64,000 nucleotides of DNA from Planctomycetota bacterium. Lineage in GTDB: Bacteria > Planctomycetota > Planctomycetia > Planctomycetales > Planctomycetaceae. The stretch lies in contig JACTNB010000013.1 of the NCBI GenBank assembly GCA_014584345.1, positions 186,001 to 250,000 of the forward strand. Reading direction: 5' to 3'. The position numbers and the translations under genes were made by a program. Each line of letters starts with the position of its first letter. Position 1 is the stretch's first letter. Positions 34,332 through 43,081 of the stretch are shown here, piece after piece. The notes under the pieces were generated by a model, which saw only the letters and a program-made list of their open reading frames with translations, ran no database searches and was not told where the DNA came from.

Positions 34332-34823
34332 TTACTCACACTTTTTCGGCACATCCCGTTCCCACAGGCTGCCGGACTTTTCTGCCATCATCGTGAAAAT
34401 CCATTCCTTTTCGGCTGTCTCCTGGCGGGACAGCGCCACGAATCCACGCACTCGGGATCCTTCCAACCGCACCTCCCAGTAGTTTTCCTCGCAAACCAGC
34501 GGAATATATAATCCGGTATCCCAGATGCGGACAATACCTCGATTCGCACTGACCGGGCCTTCGTAGTCCAGGTACAGGCGGCGATGGTCGGCGATTCGCT
34601 CGACAGGCATGCGGAACGGGACTTCCCCCCTTCCGGGTTGGACCTGTGTTGTGGTGGTGCAACTTCCAGTTCCCAAGGGAGCCGGGATCTGTTTGGGCGG
34701 TACCTCCAGGCCCCCCGGGGGACAGGGCAAACGCCACGTTGGTACGCGCTCCCCTGCCGTTTCCAGGAGCAAATCCCAGTGCAGATGGGGGTGATCGTGC
34801 TCCAATATGGTGAATCGCGCCAT
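34332..34823 (-). CDS. Stand-alone LigD-type 3'-phosphoesterase domain protein
   Basis: A 163-residue protein resembling the phosphoesterase (PE) domain of the NHEJ ligase LigD. The N-terminus MARFTILEHDHPHLHWDLLL aligns with the LigD pattern HDASHLHYDFRL, keeping His9, His15 and Asp17, which in LigD bind the catalytic metal. The C-terminal part has RRLYLDYEGPVSANRGIVRI and EVRLEGSRVRGFVALSR, matching the second half of the domain. In LigD this domain trims 3' ends during break repair. Here no ligase, polymerase or Ku gene is near. GTG at 34844 is an alternative start adding seven residues. Confidence 0.8.
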   Translation of the reverse strand: MARFTILEHDHPHLHWDLLLETAGERVPTWRLPCPPGGLEVPPKQIPAPLGTGSCTTTTQVQPGRGEVPFRMPVERIADHRRLYLDYEGPVSANRGIVRIWDTGLYIPLVCEENYWEVRLEGSRVRGFVALSRQETAEKEWIFTMMAEKSGSLWERDVPKKCE

Positions 34824-35041
34824 GCCGAACATTTCCCAAGGCACTTTTCGTGCCGATGCGATGCCTGCCGAAGTCCCTTCCGCGGGTTTCCGGGACCATT
34901 CTTGCCCGCAACAGTATTTCCAACGTGATCATACCGCTCCTGGGAGAACGACGAAATCGGAATTCTCGGGCGGGAAGGGGGAGCCTTCTGGAAATTGTCG
35001 CGAAAAATTCCACTCCAGGTACCCGCTAGCCCATTCCCCGG

Positions 35042-35047
35042 TATAAT
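35042..35047 (+). promoter_or_regulatory. Possible -10 box upstream of glnA
   Basis: A perfect TATAAT at 35042-35047, 60 bases before the chosen ATG of glutamine synthetase. No matching -35 box is seen 16-18 bases upstream, so an activator-dependent or extended promoter, or chance, must be considered. Confidence 0.3.
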
Positions 35048-35107
35048 CTTTGCTTAGTGTTTCAGCAGAACCTCTGCATTCCCGCTCACACCCCCGGTAG
35101 CAGCAAC

Positions 35108-36559
35108 ATGAGTTACGACCGACATCATCAGGCACGCGACATGACTCCCCGTGAACTTCTGGCCATGTGCAGGGAACATGAAATCCGAGCCGTCAACCTG
35201 CGGTTCATGGACTTTCCGGGAACCCTGAAGCACTTCACAATACCACTGCAAGTCCTTACTGAGAAATCTTTTGAGGAAGGATTCGGGTTCGATGCCTCGT
35301 CGATGTACGGCTGGCAGGCCATCAATGAAAGCGATATGCTGCTGGTTCCCCAGCCGGAAACGGCCTTTGTCGATCCCTTCTTTCCACAGACGCTGTGTCT
35401 GAGCTGCAATATTCAGGATCCCATCACACGCGTGGACTATGCCAAGGATCCGCGCAATGTTGCCCGAAAAGCAGACGCTTACATGCGTTCCACGGGAATC
35501 GCCACGGAATGCCGGTTCGGCTTGGAGCCAGAATTTTTCATTTTTGACAATGTCCGTTTCGACCAGCAGATCAATCACGGATTTTATTACCTGGAAAGCA
35601 GCGAAGGAGAGTGGTCGCGAGGGGAATACTCCACGGGGGCTCAGAATAATGGGGGGTATCAGATTCGTCGTCGGGAAGGGTACTTCCCAATTCCACCGGG
35701 CGATTCCCTGAACGAAATCCGCACGGAAATGATGTTGGCCCTGCTCGAGGCGGGGGTCGATGTCGAGGCGCAACACCACGAAGTGGCCACCGGGGGACAG
35801 GCGGAAATTGATATCGCCCACAAACCTCTAGTGGAGGCGGCGGATCTGTTGCTCCGCTTCAAATACATCGTCAAGAATGTCGCCTCGCGGGCCGGCAAGA
35901 CCGTCACCTTCATGCCTAAGCCGCTCTGGGGAGACAACGGTTCGGGCCTGCATATGCATTTTTCCTTGTGGAAGGATGGCGAAACCCTCTTTGCAGACTC
36001 GGGTTATGGCGGCTTGAGCGAACGCGCCCTCAATGCCATGGGGGGGATTTTGCACCACGCGCCCGCCCTGATGGCATTCTGTTGCCCGACCACAAACAGC
36101 TACAAGAGACTCGTCCCCGGATATGATGCCCCCATCAACCTGACGTACAGCTTTCGCAATCGGTCAGCCGCGATTCGCATTCCCGTCCATAGCGCCAATC
36201 GCAACAGCAAACGCTTCGAACTCCGTTTTCCCGACTCCTCCTGCAACCCCTACCTGGCCATGTCCGCCGTGCTGATGGCGGCTCTCGATGGCATCCAGAA
36301 CAAAATCGATCCCGGCCCCCCGCTCGACAAGGATATTTACGACCTGACCGCTGACGAACTGGTCGATGTTGCCAGCACCCCCGACAGCCTCGAACAGTCC
36401 CTGCAAGCCCTGCGAAACGATCACGACTTCCTGCTGCGCGGCGATGTCTTCACCGAAGATGTCATCGATACCTGGATCTGGTACAAAACCGAACGGGATG
36501 TCAAGAACCTGCGCGAACGCCCCCATCCCTGTGAATTCATGATGTATTTCGACACCTGA
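35108..36559 (+). CDS. glnA: Glutamine synthetase, type I
   Basis: Makes glutamine from glutamate, ammonia and ATP. The frame from 35108 codes 483 residues, the GS-I length. Visible marks are FMDFPGTLKHFTIP (N-terminal beta-grasp), FGFDASSMYGWQAINESDM, the metal-site GLEPEFFIFD, the ATP-site FMPKPLWGDNGSGLHMHFSLW and NRSAAIRIPV. Tyr411 in DKDIYDLTADE lies where the adenylylated tyrosine is found in the GS-I-beta group, so covalent control is possible but unproven. An upstream GTG at 35057 would add 17 residues. A TATAAT lies at 35042. No glnB or glnE adjoins it. Confidence 0.96.
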   Translation: MSYDRHHQARDMTPRELLAMCREHEIRAVNLRFMDFPGTLKHFTIPLQVLTEKSFEEGFGFDASSMYGWQAINESDMLLVPQPETAFVDPFFPQTLCLSCNIQDPITRVDYAKDPRNVARKADAYMRSTGIATECRFGLEPEFFIFDNVRFDQQINHGFYYLESSEGEWSRGEYSTGAQNNGGYQIRRREGYFPIPPGDSLNEIRTEMMLALLEAGVDVEAQHHEVATGGQAEIDIAHKPLVEAADLLLRFKYIVKNVASRAGKTVTFMPKPLWGDNGSGLHMHFSLWKDGETLFADSGYGGLSERALNAMGGILHHAPALMAFCCPTTNSYKRLVPGYDAPINLTYSFRNRSAAIRIPVHSANRNSKRFELRFPDSSCNPYLAMSAVLMAALDGIQNKIDPGPPLDKDIYDLTADELVDVASTPDSLEQSLQALRNDHDFLLRGDVFTEDVIDTWIWYKTERDVKNLRERPHPCEFMMYFDT

Positions 36560-36583
36560 GCCTCCGCGGCTCTCCTGGCGCAT

Positions 36584-36626
36584 AAAAAAACATGGCGTGA
36601 TTGACTACACCGTCAACCACGCCATG
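36584..36626 (-). terminator. Strong hairpin with U-run on the minus strand
   Basis: An inverted repeat at 36591-36626 (ATGGCGTG, TTGAC / GTCAA, CACGCCAT) is preceded on the plus strand by seven A residues. Read on the minus strand, this is a long stem followed by UUUUUUU, the form of an intrinsic terminator. It stands 3' of glnA but faces the wrong way for it, and no minus-strand gene lies immediately upstream, so it may stop antisense transcription. Confidence 0.55.
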
Positions 36627-37207
36627 CGCTATTAAGGATCAGGTGCGGGCCAGCTCCTTCTCCTTGGCTCCCTTGTAATGCAAATGGCTTGCCAAATGCG
36701 CCAAAAAAATTAGTGGTTTTTCTCAAAATATTACACAGAAACAACATACGCCATAATAATTATTGACGACACCCCCCACTACATGGGGGAGTGCTCCATT
36801 TTGCAACACGCCTTCTGTCGCAGTTTTCCCTGCTGTTGCAAAACGCTACAGTCTCTGGCGGTCACGTTCCGAGATTTCGATTTCGCCCAAAATAGGCAGG
36901 GTGCCCGGCGTTCGAAATCACTCGTTCCGAGTAGCGACGATATGTATCGAATAGCACCCCCTGCGTGCGGCTCCAACCAAACGCTTTCCTGCAGTCGCGG
37001 CTCCTGGCATGCATTCGCATCGGTGGGGGAATTCCGGAGAGATGCAACGCAGCCGAGATTTCGGAAAACGAGAATCTTGCGTGAAGTCCGGCCCCGCTGC
37101 TGATATGATTGACCTGCACATGTCGCGACCGTATCCGGCGGAGCCATGTGTTTGGATTCAGCCTGTGACCGGACAGCAGATTTTTCAGATGGGATACAAC
37201 AGCTCGA
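36627..37207. other. AT-rich intergenic region between glnA and GNAT gene
   Basis: About 580 bases without a credible gene. The part 36690-36770 is much richer in A+T than its surroundings (AAAATATTACACAG, CATAATAATTATTGACG) and could carry regulatory sites or a small RNA promoter. The short frames here do not look like proteins. Confidence 0.45.
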
Positions 37208-37654
37208 ATGTCACATTCGATCCAGGACCATGTCTGTATTCGCCCCGCGGAACCGCAGGACGCCGAGAATCTCCTCGAATTCATCGAGCCGTTCGTCGCC
37301 GATCGCAGGCTGCTCCACCGCACCACCGATGAGTTGGACCAACTCGTCAAGACGGGCTTTGTCGCGGTCGTCGACAAGAAGATCGTTGGATTTGCGGCGT
37401 TGGAGATCTATTCGCGAAAACTGGCGGAAGTCCGCAGCCTGGCAGTGGCGCCCATCTATCAGGGACTGGGCATCGGCCGGGAACTGGTTCGAAAATGTGT
37501 CGAACTGGCACGTGAAAGGCGGGTGTTGGAAGTGATGGCCATCACCTCGTCCGAAGAGTTTTTCAAAAATTGCGGGTTCGATTTCATTCTTCCTCGCGAG
37601 CGAAAGGCATTGTTTATCGAAACCTACGACGAGGCGACGCATGCCGAGTCCTGA
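37208..37654 (+). CDS. GNAT N-acetyltransferase, ArgA-like
   Basis: A 148-residue acetyl-CoA-dependent acetyltransferase. The opening VCIRPAEPQDAENLLEFIEP and the catalytic core LAEVRSLAVAPIYQGLGIGREL contain the acetyl-CoA pyrophosphate loop (QGLGIG, 85-90). The end FFKNCGFDFILPRERKALF resembles the acetyltransferase part of N-acetylglutamate synthases, which suggests an amino-acid substrate, possibly arginine synthesis; that is inference. No ribosome site stands out. It is followed after 107 bp by the YdjY-domain gene. Confidence 0.85.
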   Translation: MSHSIQDHVCIRPAEPQDAENLLEFIEPFVADRRLLHRTTDELDQLVKTGFVAVVDKKIVGFAALEIYSRKLAEVRSLAVAPIYQGLGIGRELVRKCVELARERRVLEVMAITSSEEFFKNCGFDFILPRERKALFIETYDEATHAES

Positions 37655-37761
37655 GTCGCCCCGGGCGTAGCGAACTCGGTCGCAGTCGGCACCTCCGTTG
37701 GAATGACGCGATGAATACGGCAGAGTTCAATTCCCAGGGGAATTCGATTGGAGAGTGCGGC

Positions 37762-38769
37762 ATGTTTCGAAGGCGTGAGGGTTTCGCAGTGTCGGCCTGT
37801 TCGCGTGCTACCTCGATGGCTGCCGGCTTGCGAGTCGCGGTGGTCTTGCTCGGGTTGAGTGCCATGATGTCAGCCCGGGGGGAGGAGCAGGCCCCAGCGG
37901 TCCCCACCCCTTCGAAGGTGCTGGCTGGTGTCGTCAAGCAAGCGATTCCGATGAATCCGCAGCGGACGCTGTGGCTGGATCGGCAGAAAAAAGCGGTCTA
38001 CGTGCAGTCCCATGTCGTACTGACAGCGGGATTGCTGGAGATGCTGTGCTGTCCCGCGGGGACCAAGGAGCACGAATCGATCCTGGCGAGTCCCTGTCCG
38101 CCTCAACTCGTGCATGCCGCCCTGTTGGCGCTGGGCGCGGAAACGGGCAAGCCCGCGGAATTTGGCGATTCGTTTCGTCCCCCTCAAGGGGAGAAACTGG
38201 AACTCACTCTGTTCTGGGAAAATGAGCAGGGAAAACTGCAACAGCAGGATGCGCGGCAATGGATTCGCACGGCGACACGCCGCTATTTTGTGGTTCCCCT
38301 CGAAACGCTCCCCCCCGACCTGAAACTGCCCGAGGAGAGCGATCTCAAGTACGATGCCCAGCGCCGGGAACTGCTGCATTACAGTGTGCTCGACGCAGCC
38401 CAGGCCCGGCAATTACAGCAGCTCTCCGTCGACCCCCCGTTTCGCCGGGCTATTGACGCCCTGCGGGATGCCAGCCAGCCCCAGCCGCTCCGGGCCGAGT
38501 GGATTTTCGTGGGAAGTGCGTTTCAGGTCGACCCGGAAACCGGAAAGCAGTACTACCTTGCCGATGGGGGAGATTTCATCTGCGTGGCGAATTTTCCGTC
38601 GGCCATGATCGATGTCGCCATGCTCAGTAGTGCCTCCGACGACAGTCGCGGCTTCGAGGCAAACAGCGATGTCGTTCCGCCGCTCGGTACTCCCGTACTG
38701 ATCAAAATCCAGCGGACAAAGGATCTCAAGCCGGGGGATAAGAAACAGTCCCCTGAAACGAATCCGTAA
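37762..38769 (+). CDS. Exported YdjY-domain protein
   Basis: A 335-residue protein. The start at 37762 (MFRRREGFAV) has GGAGAG about eight bases upstream and puts the signal peptide near the N-terminus (AAGLRVAVVLLGLSAMMSARG). The body is YdjY-like, with TLWLDRQKKAVYVQSHVVL, LEMLCCPAGTKEHESIL and PQLVHAALLALGAETGKPAEF early on, and WIFVGSAFQVDPETGKQYYL near the end. YdjY is of unknown biochemical function; in planctomycetes such proteins are numerous and exported. In-frame ATGs at 37711 and 37570 are alternatives. Confidence 0.82.
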   Translation: MFRRREGFAVSACSRATSMAAGLRVAVVLLGLSAMMSARGEEQAPAVPTPSKVLAGVVKQAIPMNPQRTLWLDRQKKAVYVQSHVVLTAGLLEMLCCPAGTKEHESILASPCPPQLVHAALLALGAETGKPAEFGDSFRPPQGEKLELTLFWENEQGKLQQQDARQWIRTATRRYFVVPLETLPPDLKLPEESDLKYDAQRRELLHYSVLDAAQARQLQQLSVDPPFRRAIDALRDASQPQPLRAEWIFVGSAFQVDPETGKQYYLADGGDFICVANFPSAMIDVAMLSSASDDSRGFEANSDVVPPLGTPVLIKIQRTKDLKPGDKKQSPETNP

Positions 38770-39193
38770 ACTGGCGAGTTTGCGGAGACTTTTTCTGCTG
38801 GAGAAACTGGCAAGGGAACGTCAAGCTTTTCGACAACACCCCTTGCAACTATCGCGCCAGTTCTGTCATGTGACAGCGAATGCGTCATTTGCGGCGGTGT
38901 GAACAGCCGAATTTCAGGGGTATCAAGTAGGATAACCTGTTGCCCATTTTCGCAGGATGCGATTCCGATGAGGCCGAGCACACTGCCCCAGATTCCCTTC
39001 GCGTGATCTCCTTTCCGAGACCAGCGTGGCAGAACCCCCAGAAATCTCAACCTTCCGGCACAGATTGCGGCAGTCCGCCCGATCGATTGTTCCGGATGGC
39101 CTGCGGTCCAAGATGGAACCCTGGTCTCGATTTCTGGAATACTCTGCGGCACGCTTCGTTGGGAGACCTCGCTGCATCAAGAGGAAGTATCTC
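38770..39193. other. Intergenic region before the DUF1571 gene
   Basis: About 420 bases. I see no credible gene, hairpin terminator or promoter pair, only the ribosome site AGAGGAAG that belongs to the next gene. Confidence 0.4.
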
Positions 39194-40192
39194 ATGATTG
39201 GAGAGCTTCAGAATTCCTCGCGGCGACAAAGTCATCGTCGGCAGAATTTTGCCGCGGCTGTTGTTGCCGGGGGTGCCTTGGCGTTTCTGTACTACAATTT
39301 TCAGCCTGCCGAAGCCGACGAAGCACGCAACGTGTCGGCGACGAAGGTCAGTAGCCTGGTTCACTCGCTGCCCGATACACGCATTCGCAAGTCGGTTTCG
39401 TCCACCGACATGGAAACCCACGTTCCCAAGCCGAAGGAAATTGAACTACCACTGTCGACGGATCCCCAGCTTTCCGAAATTTCCGACCGTTACGCCATCC
39501 TGTTTTCCATTAGCCAGTTGCAGCGGGGAATTGAAAAACTCGAAAGTGCCCCCAGTTACACAACAATTTTCGAACGGGTCGAGCGGATAGATGGCGAACT
39601 CAAGGATCAGCAGCAGATCGAACTCAAACTCCGGCACGCCCCGTTTTCGGTTTACATGAAATGGTTGAATGGCGACAAGGGGCGAGAACTGCTGTATGCA
39701 GACAATGAAAACGAGGGCCGCATGCTGGTGAAACTGGGGGGCCTCAAGGGGCGCTTCATTCCCACGTTGCGGCTCGATCCCATGGGGACCCAGGCGCAGG
39801 CGGAAACCCGCCATCCCATCACTCGGGCAGGTCTGGTCAATCTTGCGAAACAATTGATCGAGCATCGCCAGCGGGATCTTGAATCCGGTCACTATCCCCA
39901 CTGTACGGTCGAGGAAGGACATGAGTTCGACGGACGGCCCTGCACCAAAATGACCGTCGAATATGCCCGCAAGGAACATTCCGCGATGTATCGCAAATCG
40001 ATCACCATGATCGACAGCGAGCTTTCGTTGCCGGTATATGTTCGCAACTACACCTGGGCCGATCAGAATACCGTCGACGAGGAACAGGAAACCCTCATTG
40101 AGTGTTACGCCTACACCAAAATTCAGATCGAAAAGCAACTGGCCAATGCGGTCTGGCAACACGATAACCCCGAGTACCGCTTCAAACGCTGA
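39194..40192 (+). CDS. DUF1571 family protein
   Basis: A 332-residue protein. The ATG at 39194 has AGAGGAAG seven bases upstream and places a transmembrane or signal segment near the N-terminus (NFAAAVVAGGALAFLYYNF). The DUF1571 region runs from about 105: QLQRGIEKLESAPSYTTIFE, ERIDGELKDQQQIELKLRHA, PFSVYMKWLNGDKGRELLY, then EGRMLVKLGGLKGRFIPTLR and the C-terminal YTKIQIEKQLANAVW. The fold resembles outer-membrane lipoprotein carrier-type proteins, but the function is not established. A strong terminator follows at 40217. Confidence 0.88.
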   Translation: MIGELQNSSRRQSHRRQNFAAAVVAGGALAFLYYNFQPAEADEARNVSATKVSSLVHSLPDTRIRKSVSSTDMETHVPKPKEIELPLSTDPQLSEISDRYAILFSISQLQRGIEKLESAPSYTTIFERVERIDGELKDQQQIELKLRHAPFSVYMKWLNGDKGRELLYADNENEGRMLVKLGGLKGRFIPTLRLDPMGTQAQAETRHPITRAGLVNLAKQLIEHRQRDLESGHYPHCTVEEGHEFDGRPCTKMTVEYARKEHSAMYRKSITMIDSELSLPVYVRNYTWADQNTVDEEQETLIECYAYTKIQIEKQLANAVWQHDNPEYRFKR

Positions 40193-40216
40193 TCCTGGCA
40201 GTTAACCCATCGGCAA

Positions 40217-40246
40217 AGAGGCGGGAGCCATCCCGCCTCTTTTTTT
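40217..40246 (+). terminator. Intrinsic terminator after the DUF1571 gene
   Basis: Stem AGAGGCGGGA / TCCCGCCTCT (40217-40226, 40231-40240) with a four-base GCCA loop and a run of seven T, 24 bases after the stop codon. Textbook form. Confidence 0.9.
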
Positions 40247-40319
40247 GCAGCGCCGCAGGCGCTGCGCCCCGGAGCGGACCTGGGAGTCCGCAACACCCCG
40301 CACGGAAGGGGGGAGTCGC

Positions 40320-41330
40320 TCACTTGTTCAGTCGTTCGAAGGAATACAGGAAACGCCCTATATCCTCGTTGGCGACCTCATTTCCATTCGTTTCGCTCAG
40401 CACGATCAGTTGATACAAGCGGGTATTGACGAGATAGATCCGCACGTGTCCCTTCATGGGCTTTTTCCTGTTGCCGTCCAAAAAGCCCTTGAACGTCACT
40501 TCGAGCCCGGGATAGCGGTTTTCCAGTTTCAGTTTTGTTTCACTGGTCAAGACGCCTGCATGAGTTTTCAGACTGCCATCGCGTACTCCCTGTAGAACTT
40601 TCGACACATCCGCGGTTGCGATGAAGTTCTTGGGATAATCGCTGAACGCGGCGGCGTACTCGACTTTGCCGTCATCGATCGAAGCGACATAAAACACCGC
40701 GTGGATCACTCCGACCCGGGTTTCGACGTCGTCTTCCTGCTTTGAGGGAGGACCGGGCATCGAGATGCTGAAGTTACCCTTCTCTTCGATTAACTTCTCC
40801 CACGGAGCCCTGCCCGTACCGACTGCACCGCCCGCCCAATTCGCGGGGTCCGGGGGCGGGGCGTCGGGATCAAGCCGCTTCAAGGAGAGCAGGCCCCGCC
40901 AGGTTCCATGATTCCAGGTAATCCCTCCCAGAACCTGGGCATCATCGGAGACGACAAGCCTATATTTGTCGAGTCCCAGAATCTCTTCGGGATCCTCCTT
41001 CTCGTACCCGGCTAATTCCAGAGTCCGCGTTTTCGGGTGAAATTTCCCCTTGGCGTACTCAATTCCCCGCTGACCAACCTTGGACTGCAAGGGCCCGGCG
41101 GGGCTCGCGGTGAGTGTCCAGTGGAACGTCCCGCTGGTGGTGCCGTCTTCTTCGACTTCCAGTTGGAGTGTTGTCTGAAACACATAACCCCTGGGCGAGA
41201 GCCATTCCCCCTCCCATTCCCCGATCAGCGAACTGGTCGTCAGCGGCGCGACCGGTTCGTCCTCGCCTCGGACGACACCGCAGGTAACCAGCACTAATGC
41301 TAATGCGAGACATGCCCATTTGGTGATCAT
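40320..41330 (-). CDS. Secreted protein of unknown function
   Basis: A 336-residue protein with a signal peptide (MITKWACLALALVLVTCGVV, cleavage near VRG-EDE). The first part (LIGEWEGEWLSPRGYVFQTT, GTTSGTFHWTLTAS) looks like a small beta-barrel, and the second (NFSISMPGPPSKQEDD, HAVFYVASIDDGKVEYAAAF, GHVRIYLVNTRLYQLIVL) forms another beta-rich domain of a kind seen in planctomycete secreted proteins. AGGGGG lies nine bases upstream of the ATG at 41330; a longer frame to 41420 was rejected. It converges with the DUF1571 gene across the terminator. Confidence 0.78.
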   Translation of the reverse strand: MITKWACLALALVLVTCGVVRGEDEPVAPLTTSSLIGEWEGEWLSPRGYVFQTTLQLEVEEDGTTSGTFHWTLTASPAGPLQSKVGQRGIEYAKGKFHPKTRTLELAGYEKEDPEEILGLDKYRLVVSDDAQVLGGITWNHGTWRGLLSLKRLDPDAPPPDPANWAGGAVGTGRAPWEKLIEEKGNFSISMPGPPSKQEDDVETRVGVIHAVFYVASIDDGKVEYAAAFSDYPKNFIATADVSKVLQGVRDGSLKTHAGVLTSETKLKLENRYPGLEVTFKGFLDGNRKKPMKGHVRIYLVNTRLYQLIVLSETNGNEVANEDIGRFLYSFERLNK

Positions 41331-41524
41331 TGTGATGGCCCCCTGTGATAGGTAATTCCTGAAAGTCGTGCTTGCACCAACACGGATGCAGCTATCCCTG
41401 ATGCTACTCGCGGGGAACAAACGCTTCCATCAAATTTTCGAGGTATTCGTGAACAGAACTGGAGACAGGTCGGGTGAATAAAACAGGATTGCGGACTTCG
41501 ACGAACTTACCGCGTGAGTGAAAA

Positions 41525-41667
41525 TACTAGCCGCGACCGTGAGGGAGCGGGCCAGGGTTGAGCCGCATATGTCGTATCTCACTCAACTAGAGCGGACTTT
41601 GTGTCGGTCGGGTGTAATGCAAAAAGTTGCGCCCGTGTGGCCCGCTTCCTTACGGGCGCGGCTGGTT
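41525..41667 (+). repeat. Dispersed repeat with inverted 30-bp cores
   Basis: Core ACTAGCCGCGACCGTGAGGG (41526 onward, to 41554) and inverted core GGCCCGCTTCCTTACGGGCG (41639 onward, to 41667) bound a 143-base unit. The inner part (GGTTGAGCCGCAT, GTTGCGCCCG) resembles that of the copy at 56153. The remainder of the gap 41331-41766 has no recognisable gene. Confidence 0.85.
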
Positions 41668-41766
41668 ATTGAGACAAAGATTTGACGCATAGGCAATCGG
41701 GTGAAGAATTCAAGTACGCAGAGCGAGCCAAACCGGGACGAGTCCCACCACTACGTGACGGGGTGT

Positions 41767-42798
41767 TTACGGGACGCGCTTCGCCGGGGGGCTTGTCAGC
41801 AGTTCGTCCAGCACGGCCTCGATGTATCGGTCGTTTGGCTTCCCTTCGCGTTGTATTTTCAGCAAGTAGGACTGCCTGTTTGCTAGATCGAAGTTCCACA
41901 CGAAACGGCAGTCGTCTTGAATCTCCATCCCCCCGCGAGACTCGATCTCCCAGTAATCGCGCGGCCCGCGCACCGCAAAGAGTACCGTGGCCAGGTCGGC
42001 GACGTGCCGACTTCGACCGGGGGCTCCAAAATAATGTTCATAGGCCATGCGGACCGGATTTGTGGGCGGAGTTTGCGCGAGACTGGCCCCTACTTGCAGG
42101 CCACTGGGAACGGAACAGACCTCACGTCCCGCAAAAACTACCGGCGTGGGCCAATTGCGGATCACTTCCACCGCTGCTTTCGCATCCCGCTGGAAGTTCA
42201 CATTGCCGAGTCGGAGATCGTCCTTCGGCGGATAACCGATGAAGTTTCCCCCCATGCAAACCCACAGACGGACTTTGCGCTGCACCAGGTCCTTGCCGCT
42301 GGCGTGACCATCTCCGGCTGGGAGCAGCAACAGATCCCGCAGATTCGTGAGGTAGCCTACCGTCACCACGACCACCGTGTCATCGGGTTGCCCTTCCAAC
42401 ACGTCGCGATAAACGAGCAGGGCATCGGGGACTTCGGTGTCGGCCCCAAAACGGTTGGGGAAATCCTGGCCCAGTCGCTTCGTGAACCGGGAGGGGAGTT
42501 GCACTCCGTGCCCTCGGGGCATGCCTATCGGGAGCGCGGGCCGCCCGTAATAGGTGTTGATGGCATCGACACTCGCCGCCGACCAGCGATCCGTCGAACT
42601 GACCACTGTCGCGAGGATCTCGCATTCCCCCAAGTCCGCGAGCGAATGGAGGACAGCCATGGCTCCCGCATCGTCGCAATCGGTCATCATATCCGTGTCG
42701 AAGAAGAGCTTGACCGGCTCGACCGCCTGAATCGCCAGGACCGGCCAAAACGATAGTGCCGTGGCGAGACACCATAAAAAAGGAGCCCAGTGCTTCAT
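41767..42798 (-). CDS. Exported nucleoside hydrolase-like protein
   Basis: A 343-residue protein with a signal peptide (MKHWAPFLWCLATALSFWPV, cleavage near IQA-VEP). The calcium-binding aspartate cluster of inosine-uridine nucleoside hydrolases is present as FFDTDMMTDCDDAGAMAVLH (Asp34, Asp36, Asp40, Asp42, Asp43), in the longer-spaced form seen in many environmental members. TVVVVTVGYLTNLRDLL and CMGGNFIGYPP follow the family pattern. It would release bases from nucleosides or act on related N-glycosides outside the cytoplasm. AGG lies eight bases before the ATG at 42798. Confidence 0.86.
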   Translation of the reverse strand: MKHWAPFLWCLATALSFWPVLAIQAVEPVKLFFDTDMMTDCDDAGAMAVLHSLADLGECEILATVVSSTDRWSAASVDAINTYYGRPALPIGMPRGHGVQLPSRFTKRLGQDFPNRFGADTEVPDALLVYRDVLEGQPDDTVVVVTVGYLTNLRDLLLLPAGDGHASGKDLVQRKVRLWVCMGGNFIGYPPKDDLRLGNVNFQRDAKAAVEVIRNWPTPVVFAGREVCSVPSGLQVGASLAQTPPTNPVRMAYEHYFGAPGRSRHVADLATVLFAVRGPRDYWEIESRGGMEIQDDCRFVWNFDLANRQSYLLKIQREGKPNDRYIEAVLDELLTSPPAKRVP

Positions 42799-43081
42799 GT
42801 CACAGCCTGCTAGCGGAAGGAGGGAAACGACCCAAGGAAAGTGTACTCCTATTTGTAGAGGCGCCTCCACGGGGGCTTGGCCGACAGTCCGAGTCTATTA
42901 ACTGTCGTCAGGCTAAGGAGTACTGTCAAGGGGTTGTGTTTGCAGGGAAAAGGGGGCGGAATCGATCGGCCCGAAATCGGCGGTGTACACTTTGGGGGTG
43001 AGGGCCTTACCTGATAAACTGGAGGTGCGCCGGTTGTCTCGGCGCGATTCGATGGACCCGCCCTGCTCGCGAAGGAGAAGT

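Noticed and set aside
35042..35047. A complete sigma70 promoter for glnA
   Set aside because: Only the -10 hexamer is convincing; the expected -35 position reads GTACCC, so it is listed only as a possible -10 box.
36779..37147. A 122-codon minus-strand frame in the gap after glnA
   Set aside because: Composition (Arg/Ser/Cys-rich) and lack of ribosome site or domain make it look like chance; it is not conserved with anything I know.
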